From Monodelphis domestica (lineage: Eukaryota; Chordata; Mammalia; Didelphimorphia; Didelphidae), in the NCBI RefSeq assembly GCF_027887165.1, contig NC_077227.1, positions 62,476,107 through 62,540,106 of the forward strand: a stretch of DNA of 64,000 nt, read 5' to 3'. The notes under the pieces are model-generated. The model was not told the origin of the DNA. It was given only the letters and a program-made list of their open reading frames with translations, and did not search any database. The position numbers and the translations under genes were made by a program. The first letter of the stretch is position 1. Each line of letters starts with the position of its first letter. Shown here piece by piece: positions 34,401-48,300 of this stretch.

Positions 34401-35455
34401 TGTGAGGATATGTGGAGGAACCTAACTTAGACCCACTGAGGAAAAGCAGCCATAAAATACATGCTTGGGAGTTTTGCCTGGGATTCCATGGCAGGGACGG
34501 GATCTGAAAATAGCAGCTCAAAAAGAATTGTCTAAGTCTATGACAAGCCCAAAGATCCCCAGCTTTGGGGACAAAAATCCACTATTTGATAAAAAACTGC
34601 TGGGAAATTGGGAAATAGTGTGGGAGAGATTAGGTTTGGATCAACACCTCACACCCTACACCAAAATAAACTCAGAATGGGTGAATGACCTGAACATAAA
34701 GAAACTATAAGTAAACTATGTGAACACAGAATAGTATACATGTCAGACCTTTGGGAAGGGAAAGATTTTAAAACCAAGAAAGACTTAGAAAGAGTCACAA
34801 AATGTAAAGTAAATAATTTTGATTACATCAAATTAAAACGGTTTTGTACAAACAAAACTAATGCATCCAAAATTAGAAGGGAAGCAACAAATTGGGAAAC
34901 AATCTTCATAACAAAAACCTCTGACAAAGGTCTAATTACTCAAATTTATAAAGACCTAAACCAATTGCACAAAAAAATCAAGTCATTCTCCAATTGATAA
35001 ATGGGCAAGTGACATGAATAGGCAGTTTTCAGGTAAAGAAATCAAAACTATTAATAATCACATGAAAAAGTGTTCTAAATCTCTTATAATCAGAGAGATG
35101 AAAGTCAAAACAACTCTGAGGTATCACCTCACACCTAGCAGATTGGCTAGCATGACAGCAAAGGAAAGTAATGAATGCTGGAGGGAATGTGGCAAAGTTG
35201 GGACATTAATTCATGCTGGTGGAGTTGTGAATTGATCCAACCATTCTGGAGGACAATTTAGAACTATGCCCAAAGGGCACTAAAAGACTGTCTGCCCTTT
35301 GATCCAGCCATAGCACTGCTGGGTTTGTACCCCAAAGATAATAAGGAAAAAGACATGTACAAGAATATTCATAGCTGTGCTCTTTGTGGTGGCCAAAAAT
35401 TGGAAAATGAGGGGATGCCGCTCAATTGAGGAATGACTGAACAAATTGTGGCATC

Positions 35456-36257
<802 letters not shown>

Positions 36258-36286
36258 GTGATGGAATACTATTCTGCTCAAAGGAT

Positions 36287-36727
36287 TAATTGTTCAGTCT
36301 GGTCCTGGTTCTGATTCCAAGGAGGACACACACACACACACAGTAATGCAATACACAAGAGGTACTTTTATTCAAGCTATAGCCTGCGTCTCCACAAGAA
36401 GTGAAAGACCATGAGCCTTTCCTAAACCTGGTTTATAAAGAGGAGAAAGGGGAAATGGGGGTTTTCCTGACACCCAGGCACCAAAAGGGAAGACACATCA
36501 ATCTTAATCTTTGCTACCCAGATGTTTAACATATGGTCATGGTGATCTAGGTCAGGTCAGTGACCTCTGAAGTTCTGAGATAACATATCCTTGTGAAACC
36601 CAAGATAACTTATCCTTGTGAAACTACATAAATAAGGATATGCCAACCTTAGTTCTTGGGACAAGGGGCTCATTAGGGGTTCATCTGGAGGGCAAGTTCC
36701 CATGATATCAGTCTGTTTCTTCATAAT
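36287..36727 (-). mobile_element. Second solo LTR inserted in the same L1
   Basis: LTR body 36291-36723, TGTTCAGTCTGG to CTGTTTCTTCA, with a 4-bp duplication TAAT on both sides. GTACTTTTATTCAAGC near 36363 gives a minus-strand polyadenylation-like signal, so the element probably lies on the minus strand. A short CA run is included. A fossil. Confidence 0.75.
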
Positions 36728-37015
36728 AAAGTGGAGGAATTCCATGGGAACTGGAACAACCTCCAGGAAGTGATGCTGAGCAAAAGGAGCAGAACCAGGA
36801 GAACATTGTACACAGAGACTGATACACTATGGTACAATCAAATGTAATGGACGTCTCCATTAGTGGCAATGCAGTGATCCTGAACAACTTGGAGAGATCT
36901 ACAAGAAAAAACACTATCCACATTCAGAGGAAAATCTGTGGGAGTAGAAACACAGAAGAAAAACAACTGCTTGATTACATGGGTCAAGGGAACATGGCTG
37001 GGGATGTAGACTCTA

Positions 37016-37985
37016 AGTACATAATTCCCAGCAAAAACACAGCTACATGCCAAGCAGTCTTAAGTATGGTTGGAGTAGAGGTCCTCTGGTTTCTGATCCT
37101 GGCGAGTTCTCACATCAAAATGGGGAATGTTTCTCAGTAGGGAATTTGTTCCAATTAAGAATTCCCTGATGGAAAATTTTTAACATTCACAAGTCTGAGA
37201 GATTTCAAGATTTACAGCGGTCAGGGTTCAACCCCACTCATGACTCCAGGGTTCCCCACAAGTGGTGAACAATCAGTCAAAATAAATAAAATAAAATAAA
37301 TAACAAATGGAAGGCAGCTTAATCATTATGGCCATGGGACTTCTTTGCATCTCAAAGCTGCTCCACTTTCCTGATGTCTGATCTTTATTTTTATGCCCAT
37401 TCTTTTGGCATGCAGATACACAAAATCAAAAAGAAATAATTGGAAAAGTGATACATTAACTTTTAACAAATCACTTGATTAACATTCTATATTTTGTATT
37501 GTGATTTAAGACAGAATACAAGATAAATGATTTCGTCACAGGTGACTTACTAGGCAGTTTGAGTTACTGATTTGTGTAATTGAGTCATTGAGGCATATTG
37601 AAGCTTAGTGTACCTGTGCCTGTTGTATGGGCCTTTATGATTGATTTTTGTGCTGGCTTCATGAGAAAGTTTTGGGCTTGGCATGTAGCTGTGTTTTTGC
37701 TGGGAATTATGTACTTAAGTAAAAGTTAACCTAAGATAGTCTTTGGGGATTGGGTTTGAGGGTCTGATCTTTTGGTGATGTTTTGGGGAATAATGGTACA
37801 TGGGTTTTGCTCTTGCATTAATTCTTTTGAGACTAGGGGGAATAATAATGATGCCAATTCATAGATAAGGGGCATTGATGAAAGAAATCATGCAAGGGGG
37901 ATAGAGTGGGCAGTCACATCTCGCCAAGGACCACTCTGTGGTCTCCTCAGCTACCACGCATGACTCTGTCAAGGTGTCGTGGACT
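37016..37985 (-). mobile_element. Rearranged ERV-derived block inside the L1
   Basis: About 970 bp between two L1 parts. 37060-37207 on the minus strand matches the start of the LTR family at 54500 (TGTAAATCTTGAAATCTCTC). A perfect 42-bp inverted repeat (37016-37057 and 37677-37718) encloses that LTR piece. The part up to 37985 is unassigned and may be internal retroviral sequence. Broken and rearranged; the number of events is unclear. A fossil. Confidence 0.5.
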
Positions 37986-38105
37986 GATGGCCCCCAGCAT
38001 GGGGGCAGGGGATAGAGGGATAGAATATGCTCTTGTAACCAAGGAATAATGTTCTAAATTGACTAAATAAAATTAAAAAAATAAAATAAAAAATAAAAAA
38101 ATTGT

Positions 38106-39075
38106 CTAGGTATAAAATATAGACATCTCCTGAAAGCGAGTATTCATAGACGTGCCTATTTGCAGGCATAGCTGCATGCACATATGCATCATACAAGGCG
38201 TGCATGCACAAATTCTTGAGAATGCAGGCATATGTGTGTGTACACATGCATGCATGAACACATTCTCAGATAAATAATGTGTTTCTATCTGATATTTGAG
38301 GTGTGGTTGGACCAAGCACAGATTCTACAAGGTGAAAATTATCAATACTGTGTGCAAGGAGTTTAGGGCAAGATTACCAAGCTTTCCTCTTCTGTTCCTT
38401 TGGACCTCTTTGGTTCTCCATGAACATTCAAAAATCACTCCTACTAGTTTCCTTAATGCCCTATGAATGTAATGCATTTAGTTCTGGAAGGGACCTCTGA
38501 GGCCATTAAGACTAAGCTCTCCCTAGGAGGGGAAAACAATGTATTTGAATGACTATGCTGTCAACAAGTGCTGTGTTCCTGGGCTCAATCAAAAAGAATT
38601 TGCCTCTCAAGCTCTGTTAGGCAAAGCTTTTAATTGGGGTTACTGGGGAGTTGTGGCCTGCCTTCCCCCTCCCCCCCCCACAGCCTTCTGGTGGAGGTGA
38701 AACCTCCTTCCCCTCCAGAATAGTATTTTATGGAGATAAAGTCTAGGTCCCACCACCGCCTCCTTTAGGCTGGGCTTTAAGGAGAGGGACAGGAGCCCCT
38801 CAGTGGCTCCCCACAAGTGGGAACTAATGGACTTTACCCTGATTGCTGTTCATTAGAGGGAGCCAGGTATCCCAATAAACTCCCTCTGGCAGTCTCATGC
38901 ATTGGGTGCCTGACTCAGGGATTCCAAGCCCCTATCACTTTCACCATATTCCATAATACATTCTAAATGGATATTAGTCTTAATTGGCTTAATTAAATTA
39001 AATTAATTACATAGCATAAATACATAGAAATAAAATTATATATAAATAAATAATTTTTTAAAAAGTAATTAGAAA
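38106..39075. other. Gene-free stretch with a possible LTR
   Basis: A CATGCA-rich block at 38140-38260, an old repeat near 38470-38520, then a C-rich block at about 38560-38960 with CCCAATAAACTCCCTCTGGC, which could be an old LTR. No clean ends found. Confidence 0.3.
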
Positions 39076-39322
39076 GGTTTAATTGGTCTTAACATTAAAG
39101 ACCACATAATATTAAAAAATCAGAAGGGAAGTAAATAATATAATTTTCACAGCTATGGGTATGAACTATAGTCTTAACTAAACAAGAAATAAATGCCGTT
39201 TCAGAAGATAGATATCTTTGATTACATGAAACTGGAATACTTTTGTGTGTACAGACAACATTAATGAACCTAGAGGAAAAAAGGGAAGTAAGTAACTATT
39301 TTGCATTAGATCAGTGTCCAAA

Positions 39323-39712
39323 AGAGTGTCAAGATTAAAATTCTCTAGAGACTACTTATCTTAATTGTTTATTAGATAGTGAAAGCAGGGTCGAGAGAGA
39401 AAAAGCACAATCTCAGGGCTGCAGTGAGTTTGCTACTCTCTTCTAATCTCCGTTGACTAAGGAGAGATGGAGCTGCTTCCTTGATCCCTAATTTATAATC
39501 CCTGGGATGTCGCTCTTCTGGCTCTCTCTGGTTGGGCAAACTTGACTTCGGTCCGGATCAGATATCAGTCTTCCTGAAACCAGGATACTAGTGGCTTCCC
39601 AGGATCCAGGGAGCCAGAAGCTTCTCCTTATACAGAGAAGCCTAAGGGAGGGGTGAAACGTGCCTTTTGGAAAGGAAAAAGGGGACAGATTGATGTTAAA
39701 TTCACACAAGAG
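39323..39712 (-). mobile_element. Solo LTR inserted in L1
   Basis: LTR body 39327-39708, TGTCAAGATTAA to AAATTCACACA, with a 4-bp duplication AGAG on both sides. AATTGTTTATTAGA near the left end suggests minus orientation. A fossil. Confidence 0.7.
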
Positions 39713-40205
39713 GAATAAACAGTTTTCAAAGAAGAATTTCAAATTATTAACAACCCAATAAAAGAAAGCTCCTAATCATGAAGTGTAAGAGAAATGCCAA
39801 TTCTGAGGGTCCAACTTACTCCTCCCCCAAATTGGCAAAGATGACTAAAAAATAGCAATAGTCATTATTGGAGCAGTTGTGGGAAGATAGACATACCAAT
39901 GCCTTATTGATGAGCATGTGAATTGGTACAGCTATTTTGAAAAATTTGTAATTATACAAATAAAATTACTAAAATTTCCATATTCTGACTCAGTAATTCC
40001 ATTGCTGGGCTTCCATTACCCAAGAAATAAGACTTGGAAACAAAGTACATCCTCATCAGTTGGGGAATAGCTAAACAAATTGTGGCACATGAATGTAATA
40101 GAATGATGGGTATGAGGAATTACAGAGAAGTGTGGAAAGATACATGTAAACTGAAGTGGAATGAAAATCGTTAGAACCAAGAAAATAACATACATGGTGA
40201 TTTCA

Positions 40206-40430
40206 AAAATGGAAATGGAGGGGGCAGTTGGGTGGCTCAGTGGATTGAGAGCCAGGCTTATAGATGGGAGGTCCTAAATTCAAATCTGACCTCAGACACT
40301 TCCTAGCTGTATGACCGTGGGCAAGTCACAATCCCCATTGCCTAGCCCTTACCACTCTTCTGCCTTGGAACCAATACCCAGTATTGATTCCAAGAGGGAA
40401 GGTAAGGGTTTAAAAAAAATGGAAATGGAA
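40206..40430 (+). mobile_element. SINE (WSINE1-like), full length, target duplication
   Basis: GGGGGCAGTTGGGTGGCTCA to GGGAAGGTAAGGGTTTAAA, flanked by AAAAATGGAAATGG at both ends. Inserted in L1. Confidence 0.9.
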
Positions 40431-40645
40431 AGAACATAACACACAAAATAAGTGTAAATGTTTCAAAATTATAAAGATCAAATATGGCTACAAAGAAGAG
40501 ATTTGAGAAAGACACCTCCATCCTTGGGCTTTGAAGAAGTAGGAAGTCTATGAGTGTTGAAAATTGCAAGTTTTTTGGACTTTTTCAATGTATTGATTAG
40601 TTGTGCTGATTCCACCCCCCTCCATTTTTCCCCCCTTAAAAATGC

Positions 40646-40803
40646 TGTCTGTTGACCTCAAATACTTCCTAGCTGTGTTACCCTGGGCAAGTCACTTAAT
40701 CCCAATTGCCTAGCCCTTATCACTCTTCTGCCTTGGAACTAATTAATACACAATATTGATTCCAAAACAGAAGGTAAGGGTTTTAAAAAACTTTGTCTGT
40801 TGG
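40646..40803 (+). mobile_element. SINE (WSINE1-like), 5'-truncated, target duplication
   Basis: Begins in the core at ACCTCAAATACTTCCTAGCT and ends in AAGGTAAGGGTTTTAAAAA. TGTCTGTTG lies at both ends. Inserted in the same L1 tail. Confidence 0.85.
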
Positions 40804-41034
40804 ATGGTATGGCTCTCTGGGAAGAGAAGAAGGAGGAAAATGGGGGGAAATTATGATGATGTGAAATATAAAAGAAATCAATAAAAACTTAATTAAAAAT
40901 TAAAAAACAAAAAGAGAAAGGCAGTTCATTAAAACTGACAGTTGAAGCTGACAGCATATGCCATTTTGACCCTTGCCAAAGGAGAGAGATAGGGCTCACT
41001 ATTTTGCTCTGTTCTTCATTGCCCATTTGTTGTT

Positions 41035-41110
41035 TTTTAAATATAATTTTATTTTTTAAAATATTTTTTCATGGCTACATGATTCATGTTCTCTCCTTCC
41101 CCTCTTCCAG
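41035..41110 (-). mobile_element. L1 tail fragment, minus strand
   Basis: TTTCATGGCTACATGATTCA, the antisense of the L1 tail seen at 30080-30110. Confidence 0.5.
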
Positions 41111-42265
41111 GAGCTGACAAGCCTTCCCACTCATTGTCCTTTTGAAGTAAATTATTCTCATTCTAGGAATGGTTCTGTTGACAACTGGTAACTAATTAGT
41201 TCTGAAGTTTGAAGGAAGGAGAAGAATAAATTGATGAGATTTCTGAGCAAGTTGGTTAAGAATAGGAAAGCCTGGAACAGAACTTTATTCTTAAAAGGTT
41301 TATTTTAAACACAGACATTCCTTCCCTATCAAGGGGTTTAGGAGTGAGGGGCCCTCACACTCTGGAAAATCTGTGGAAAACTTTTTGGCCCTTTCTTCCT
41401 ACCAAAGAAGGCTGAATTTTTTCATTTTCTTGTTTATAGTACCTCTACATTTCTAGCCTTCCTCTGCCATCTACTAGCTTTTGTGTTCTTTTGGAAAACT
41501 ACTTATTTTAACCTAAAAAAAAGAAACTATGTACATTTATGGTATTAAAAGAGAAAATATTTTGACATTATGCAATACTATACATATATTTTATGCATTT
41601 TGAGTTTCTAAACTTTTTTGTGTTGTCTGTAGCTTCCACAAAACTCCCCCAAAATTTCCACCTAATTTCTTATGCTTGTATTGAAATTGGGGTGGGGAAA
41701 GTCAAGATGTGAAGGCATACCTGTAATCATAGTGTTACCCAAACTAAAACAACAGCCTGAGAATGAGTGGTTAGAGTAATCAAATGCTTGGGGTTTGTTT
41801 GTTTTTTCAACTCCATGGAACAAGATGATACCTCTACTGTGTCTCCCTCCTCTGCTCTCCTGCTTTCTTTTGTGTATTATTTCTACCCATTAGATTGCAA
41901 GCCCCAGGAGGCAGGGACTGTCTTTCTTTTTCCTTAATGCTATCTCTAGACTTTAGTACAGTACTTAACACATAACAGGCACTTAACAGGTGCATAATGG
42001 GATAGAATAGAGTTTACAAAAGTCAAGAGAAGAGTAGTGGGGAAGTGAAGGTAGAGGGCTTAATCCTATCTGGAAAAATACAAAGGGGCATGCATGCGTG
42101 GTTTGACCAGTGCCAGTCTTCACACAAAGCAAAAGAAAAGAAACCATTTTGTGACTTGTTTTCTTCATTTAAAATGAGAAGATTAGGCTAATGGTGATGG
42201 CTCTCAGGTTTCCCCAGCTATAAGTCTATGACTAGAATTGTGACAACAAAGCAGTTGAATTGTTT
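41111..42265. other. Gene-free stretch
   Basis: An old repeat at about 41880-41995 (TTAGATTGCAAGCCCCAGGA, TTAACACATAACAGGCACTT). Otherwise nothing recognised. Confidence 0.4.
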
Positions 42266-42495
42266 AAAGATTGTAAATGGGGGGCAGCTGGGTAGCTCAG
42301 TGGATTAAGAGCCAGTCCTAGAGACGGGAGGTCCTAGGTTCAAATCTGGCCTCAGCCACTTCCTAGCTGTGTGACCCTGGGCAAGTCATTTAACCCCCAT
42401 TGCCCAGCCCTTATCACTCTTCTGCCTTGGAGCCAATATTGACTCCAAGACGGAAGGTAAGGGTTTAATTAAAAAAAAAGAAAAGATTGTAAATG
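42266..42495 (+). mobile_element. SINE (WSINE1-like), full length, 14-bp target duplication
   Basis: Body 42280-42481, from GGGGCAGCTGGGTAGCTCAG to GACGGAAGGTAAGGGTTTAA, with AAAGATTGTAAATG at both ends. The A box (TAGCTCAGTGG) and B box (GGTTCAAATC) of the tRNA-type promoter are intact. The best reference copy in the window. Confidence 0.95.
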
Positions 42496-42499
42496 ATTA

Positions 42500-44100
42500 T
42501 TCATGTGTTTTTCATTTCTACCATTTTTGAAAATAAAGATATACATCTCTATTATAACTTGTTTTTAAATTTTTATGAAATTTAGTATACTAGTACTAAC
42601 ACTGCCCTGAATTTTTCTATTTAAATTGAAAGGATGGACAAAGTCAAGTGAGGGTAATTTTTAGGATGACTTGGGCACGGGGGAGGAGGCAGTAGGTTGA
42701 GAGAAGTTAAAGAAGAGAGAGAGATGAAAGGGGAATGATCTTGATGAGGCAAGCTCTGGGAAGAAATAGAAGGTGATGACATAAAAGTTGGAGGCCAGGT
42801 CTTGGGCAGGAGAGGGAATATGTCTTGCTCAGGAGCTGGAGTAAAGGAAGAGAAGAAAGGGTGACTGTGTAGGGTAATTTCAAGGAGGAAAATTGGGGAA
42901 ACGACTTCAATTTTTTTAAGGGCAAACATGGCAGTATGGGTTTAATAAAGTCATATGGAGAATATGTATGGATATCCACTTAGCTCAGTCAGGGGAACAC
43001 ATCTTGCAGTCCATAGGCTGGAGTCAGTACTCCTTAGTGGTTTGACTACGAAGTGGCCACAAATCCAAGGGTCAAAGCAATGGGGCCAAGTGGAGTGTTC
43101 AGTGCTCTCCCTCCCGGTCTGAACCAAGTCTGGTGCCTAGGGGCGGAATGCAAAAGAAAATACTAGAATTACTCTCCCCACTTTCTTTATTGCTAAGGGG
43201 CATTGCAAGTTTGAAGTGATAGAGCCTAGATCCCCATTAGTCAACAGTGGGGGCATAGGAGCTGAAAGTAGAGGATGGATCAGGATTGGAATCTGTGGGT
43301 CCTCTCCTTTGGGCTCAGGACTGGAGTATTTCTCTTGGGGAAGGACTAATTGAGAAGAGTTCCCCCATTCTTTCTCAGGCTAACGGTACTAATGCAAAAC
43401 CATTATGGAAGGGAACTGAAGGGATGGGCTACCAGCTCCCCCCCACCCGCCATCTTAACTTTGGCCTTCCATTTCTTCTGCCTTTCTAGAGTGGAGAGTA
43501 AAGAGTACTTCAACTTTAGAGAACTTCCACACCCATTTCAAGTGGGTGAGAGAGAAGTCAAAAGGGATTTATTCATGCTCTTCCATCCTGTTGGAAAATG
43601 GGGGGAAGACACTGAGGAGAATTTACCTCCTACCTCAGCTGCAGTGCATGAATCTTGACTTTCTTAATCCTTGCCCAAGTGGGGACCTGGACCTCAGGTG
43701 CACTCAAGGGCCACTTAGACCTAGAGTTACCACTTATTCTTTTCTTTCATTCTCTTTCTATTTGGTCCATTCAGAGCCCTTCCAAACCTCTCAGTGTTTT
43801 AAGTTTCCCTCATTCCTATCTTTCCTCCTTTCAGTGGGAAAAAAATCAACCCTGCTCTACTCCAGGATATTTTCGTAGGGGAATAGAGAGTTAAAAGAGT
43901 GGAAGTGGGAGAGATGTGGGTGGGGGGGATAGGGGCTGGAAAATGTGCTGATTTCTACTTGCATAGAAAGAGCCCTCACCTCCCTCCCCCACCTTCCAAT
44001 AGAGGGAATGGAGCCGCTGTCCTCAAACATATTCAGTCGAATGGGACACTTATGGACAAAGGGAGTGGGTGGGACTAATTTAGGGACAAAAAGAAAAGAT
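42500..44100. other. Gene-free stretch
   Basis: Pyrimidine- and purine-rich segments (42650-42930 and 43660-43960) produce open frames of about 100 codons without recognisable domains. No gene called. Confidence 0.4.
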
Positions 44101-44104
44101 GGAG

Positions 44105-44285
44105 AACTTAGAATCAGTACTAAGTATTTGTTCCAAGACACAGGTGTGGTAAAGGTTAGGCAATGAGGGTTAAATGACTTGCCCAGAGTCATACAGCTAG
44201 GAAGAATCTGAGGTCAAATTTGAACACAGGACCTCTGGTCTCGACCTGGCTCTCAATCCACTGGGCCACCTAGTTGCTCCCCAAA
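44105..44285 (-). mobile_element. SINE (WSINE1-like)
   Basis: TAGAATCAGTACTAAGTATT to GGCCACCTAGTTGCTCCCC; 3' tail missing. Confidence 0.75.
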
Positions 44286-44471
44286 ACAAAGGATTTCTGA
44301 AGCAACAATGAATATTTGAAATTAGACAAAACGAATTTGTAATCGAACTGTCAAAAGGAGAGGGTGACTATACATTTTTGAACTCTTAAAGGGTGGGGGG
44401 TTTAACTTTTTAATTCTTAGAGTCCCTGCATCTTGTAAAGACTTATGAAAGTCATATAAGAATTGTGTATA

Positions 44472-44668
44472 CTGGGAGTTGCTAGGTGATTCAATGGATA
44501 GAGAGCCAGTCTTGGAGATTAGAGGACCTTGGTAAAAATTTGACCTCAGGTACTTCCTAGCTCTATGACCCTGGGCAAGTCACTCAATTCCAATTGCCTA
44601 GCCCTTACCTCTCTTCAGCCATGGAACCAATACATAATGCAGATTCTAAGTGGAAGGTAAAGTTTGTT
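44472..44668 (+). mobile_element. SINE (WSINE1-like)
   Basis: GGGAGTTGCTAGGTGATTCA to TTCTAAGTGGAAGGTAAAG. Confidence 0.78.
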
Positions 44669-45244
44669 GTTTTAAATTGTTTATTCTATTGAATTAAGAA
44701 CAAAAGGCAAAGTGGCACATCCTTTAGGAGTTGAGTTGGGGGAAAATTCTAAGATAAGGAAATATGAATTTCAGGAGAGAGGGTCTTCCCATCTTTGGGC
44801 CATAAGCTAAGGGTCTGGTGGCATTTAAATTGAATAAAGTCTCTTCATTTTTCCACACTTGCCCTCCTCATTCAGTTTCTTGTCTTGGTAACACAGTGTT
44901 TCAGATGTGTAGGGATTAGAGACCATACTTAGGATTTCACTGATCTAAGGAACTCCCAGAAGAAGAAATTCCTTTTACTTAATAAGACAAACTAGGACTT
45001 TCTCTGAACTTCATATTTTTAGCCTCTTACAAGCCTTCCTATTAGTGGCTTATTTAGGGCATTTTGACCAATGCTAACTTTCCTTCTGGCAAATTATTGT
45101 TTCAGTTGTTGGATTGGGGGAAGTACAACTGAAATCCAAATTAACTCCTAAAAGACTCCACCCATCCCTACCATACAAAACAAAACAGTCCTTTGTAGGA
45201 GGTACTTATTCTGTTCTAAAGGAGAGCCTGCCTACAGAGAGCAT

Positions 45245-45385
45245 CCTCAGAAAATAAAAGGAGGTGGGGCTCTTGGTTTCTATTGGTTGGAACTTTCAGG
45301 GAAGGTCTAAATATCAGAACCTCAGTGCTTTTCCCATTTCTTTCTACAAAACATCTGCATCTGATCTCTTGACTCTCTAAGGAAG
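45245..45385 (+). promoter_or_regulatory. Candidate promoter and 5' leader of homeobox gene A
   Basis: Upstream of the start codon at 45386 lie AAAATAAAAGG (TATA-like, about 45251), GGTGGGGCTC (KLF-like) and ATTGGTT (inverted CCAAT, about 45282). The order and spacing are plausible for a promoter, but nothing confirms the start site. Confidence 0.25.
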
Positions 45386-48300
45386 ATGGATTCTCATCCA
45401 CCTCCAGAGAATAGCACTTTTGGTAAGTGACCTGATCACTGTCCTCAAAGCCTGCCTGAACTTCAGTACTTTCTTATGGGAATGATTGGGAAAGCTTCTG
45501 TATTATATTTCCATGGTTTTGAATGAATTTCAACTTCATTCCTTCAGTTGAGGGCATAGTTTCTGGGTTACTTTTAAAAGACTTTTACTAGGGGCAGCTG
45601 GGTGGGCTCAGTGGATTGAAAGTCAGGCCTAGAGACAGGAGGTCCTAGGTTCAAATTTGGCCTCAGACACTTCCTAGCTGTGTGATCCTGGGCAAGTCAC
45701 TTAACCCCCATTTCCTAGCCCTTACCACTCTCCTGCCTTGGAACCAATACATAGTATTGATTCCAAGATGGAAGGTAAGGGTTTAAAAAAAAACAACTTT
45801 TACTCAATCAAGTTCTCCCTCCAGGTTTTGCTCTGGTACACAGTGCCATGTCCTCAGCCTTTGATAACATGGTCATTGAATGAATGGATGAGCTGGGTCT
45901 ATTCTTAGAACTACTAATACAAATTGGTAAAAAAAAATGTTTGTAGCAAGCGTCTCTGACAAATGCTTCATTTCTCAAATATATAGAGAACTGAGTTCTT
46001 TGTAAGAATACAAAACATTCCTCAATTGCTAAGTGATAAAAAAGATATGGCAGGCAGTTCTCAAGTGCAGAAACTATATCTATAGTCATATGAGGAAGTG
46101 ATCCAAATCACTATTGATTAGAGAAATGCAAATTAAAATAAAATTCTAAGATACTAACTCTCACTTATCAAATTAGCTGATATGACAGAAAAGGAAAATG
46201 GTAAATGGTGGAGGAAAAAAGTTAGAAGGAATGGGCAAAAGGAAGGGAGAAAACCATGGTAGAGAAACCTAGGGAAGAAGGATTGAAAAAGGCACAATTG
46301 TGTCCATTGCTCCAGAAAAGTTAATCTAAAGATGTCTCAAACATATTTATTCCAAATCTGACCTAGTAAGAGAAGGAATGCTCCTATAAGTCTCCAAAAC
46401 TTTTATCCCTTTCTCTTAGAAAATTATTTTGGTAAAGCAAAGAGGAGGAAGAGAACACAATTTACAAAAGAGCAAATAAGCCTTCTATTGTGCTATTTTG
46501 AAAGAAACCCATATCCTGGAATAGGAGAAAGGGAAGAGCTTTCCAGGATGACAAATATCGAGGAATCAAGAATACAGGTAAGTCTAGAGTCCATGCCTCT
46601 ATATAGTATGTATGAGTTTGTTTGTATAGTTAAAGTTCTGTTAAAGATAGCATGAAAGTATCCTGCATTCCCTCATCTTTTCATATACCAAGTCAAAAAG
46701 CTAACATCAGTTTTTGGACATCTCTAAGTCTTCTTGCCATTCCTCATTGTAGAAAGGAAGCAACCCTTAGCTCCTTTAAAAAAAAAGAAAAATAATATTT
46801 GATGATTTAAAAAAAAATCTCTATCATTTTCCAAGACTGCCTCCTACTAATAAGAGATAGAACCTTCTTTGGTAACAGTAGACAGTTGAGCAAAACACTG
46901 AGAATGCTCCCTTGAGTTTGCTTAATTCAGTATTGGTTGTGGCATTAATTTGAACTCTGAACAGTTGGTGTTTTCCCTGATTTCTCTGAATTCTTTATTT
47001 CTGGTGGTATAATATTGAATCATTCAGGGTTTTTTGTTTGTTTTTTTGTGACCACTGTTTATTATGGGATTTAAGGCAGCCCAAAGGCCCTGCCTGCCCC
47101 TGGCACCGCCCCAGAAGGGGTCCTAGCATGAGGGGAACCCTAGAAGGCACTAGATAGGGGGAGGGGAGAGGAATGGGTATGGCACCCCGCCGGCATGTCA
47201 GAGCGTGTGGACAGCATGTCAGTATGACCAGCATAGCAAAGAACATGTGTGTACTTGCAGGGGGCTGAGTGGAGCCAGGAACTAGAGCATGACAAGCTTA
47301 CAGGGATGCTGGGGGTCGGCCGTGTTAGAGCGTGTGATATGTTGGCAGGAGCGGGCACAGGATGCGTCTGCGGGGGCTGGGTGGAGCTGGGAGCCCGAGC
47401 ACAGCAGGCTTACAGGGGTGCTGCTGGGGGTGGCACCAGCGTGTTAGTGTGTGACTGTTCAGGATGCTGGGAAGTGGGGGGGGGATAGCGTGTGGCATGT
47501 TAGGGGGAGGGGGATGATGACCAGGCAACATGGGGGAGGGGACGGTCAGGGCGAGGAGGGGACGCTGGGGACGACGTCAGTGTTCCGAGGTGACCATGGG
47601 ACTCCCGCGCTGGGGTTCGAGGATAACCGGCGGCTTCTTGGTGCTCTCTGGGTGCCGGCGGCCGGCCTCAGGAGTACATGGTCAGCTGCAGCCACTCCTG
47701 GATGTTCACTCGGATCTGGCCGATCCCGTCTTTGTCCAGAGACTTGAAGGCACGGAACATGGCGTCCAGGTGCACCAGGCAGCTGATGAAGTTGTCGAAG
47801 TCCATGTTCCCGTCCTCGACCGAGTAGTGGCGAATGATCATCTGGCACAGCTCTGGGCTGAGCCGGAAACCTGCAGCCTTAAAGGCGCCGGGAAGCTCAT
47901 TGCTGCCGACGGTCCCCTAGCAGTCTGTGACGTACTGTTTATAGATGGCCTGCCACTTCTTGATGTTGTTCCAGAGATACTTAAACTCCTCAAAGCCAAG
48001 TTTGCTGGTGGTATCGCTATCCATGACGGCCACCACACTCCGAGAGGTGTCAATGCCAAAACCATCGGTCTTCAGGTCAGGGTGTCGACCTTATTTAGGA
48101 TGTTCATGAGTTCCGAGGCGCCCCTGTCATCTCCTAGTCTCCTGAACTGTCGGACCTCCTCGCTTTCATTGGCCTGGATGTTAGAGAAGTGGGTTAGAGG
48201 AGGCGGGGGCTCTGCGTTATAATTGGCCGCGGCCTCACTGATGGCGCTGATAACCCCTCCTAAGAGGCCCATGGCTCCCCCAGCGCCACCGCCCCTGCCA

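Larger units (their letters stand above)
39080..40905 (+). mobile_element. L1 3' end with one LTR and two SINEs nested in it
   Basis: L1 ORF2 end (TTTGATTACATGAAACTGGA, then TTGGGGAATAGCTAAACAAA) and the 3' tail ending near AAAGAAATCAATAAAAACTT. Interrupted at 39327-39708 (LTR), 40220-40416 (SINE) and 40655-40793 (SINE). Older than the L1 at 34529. Confidence 0.7.

Noticed and set aside
42621-43894. Several overlapping open frames of about 70-110 codons
   Set aside because: Both strands are open in C/T-rich sequence, with no recognisable domain, splice context or conservation clue.
47530-48222. 230-codon plus-strand open frame
   Set aside because: Shadow of the CAPNS1 retrocopy on the opposite strand. 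Its GC-rich parent sequence keeps the frame open.
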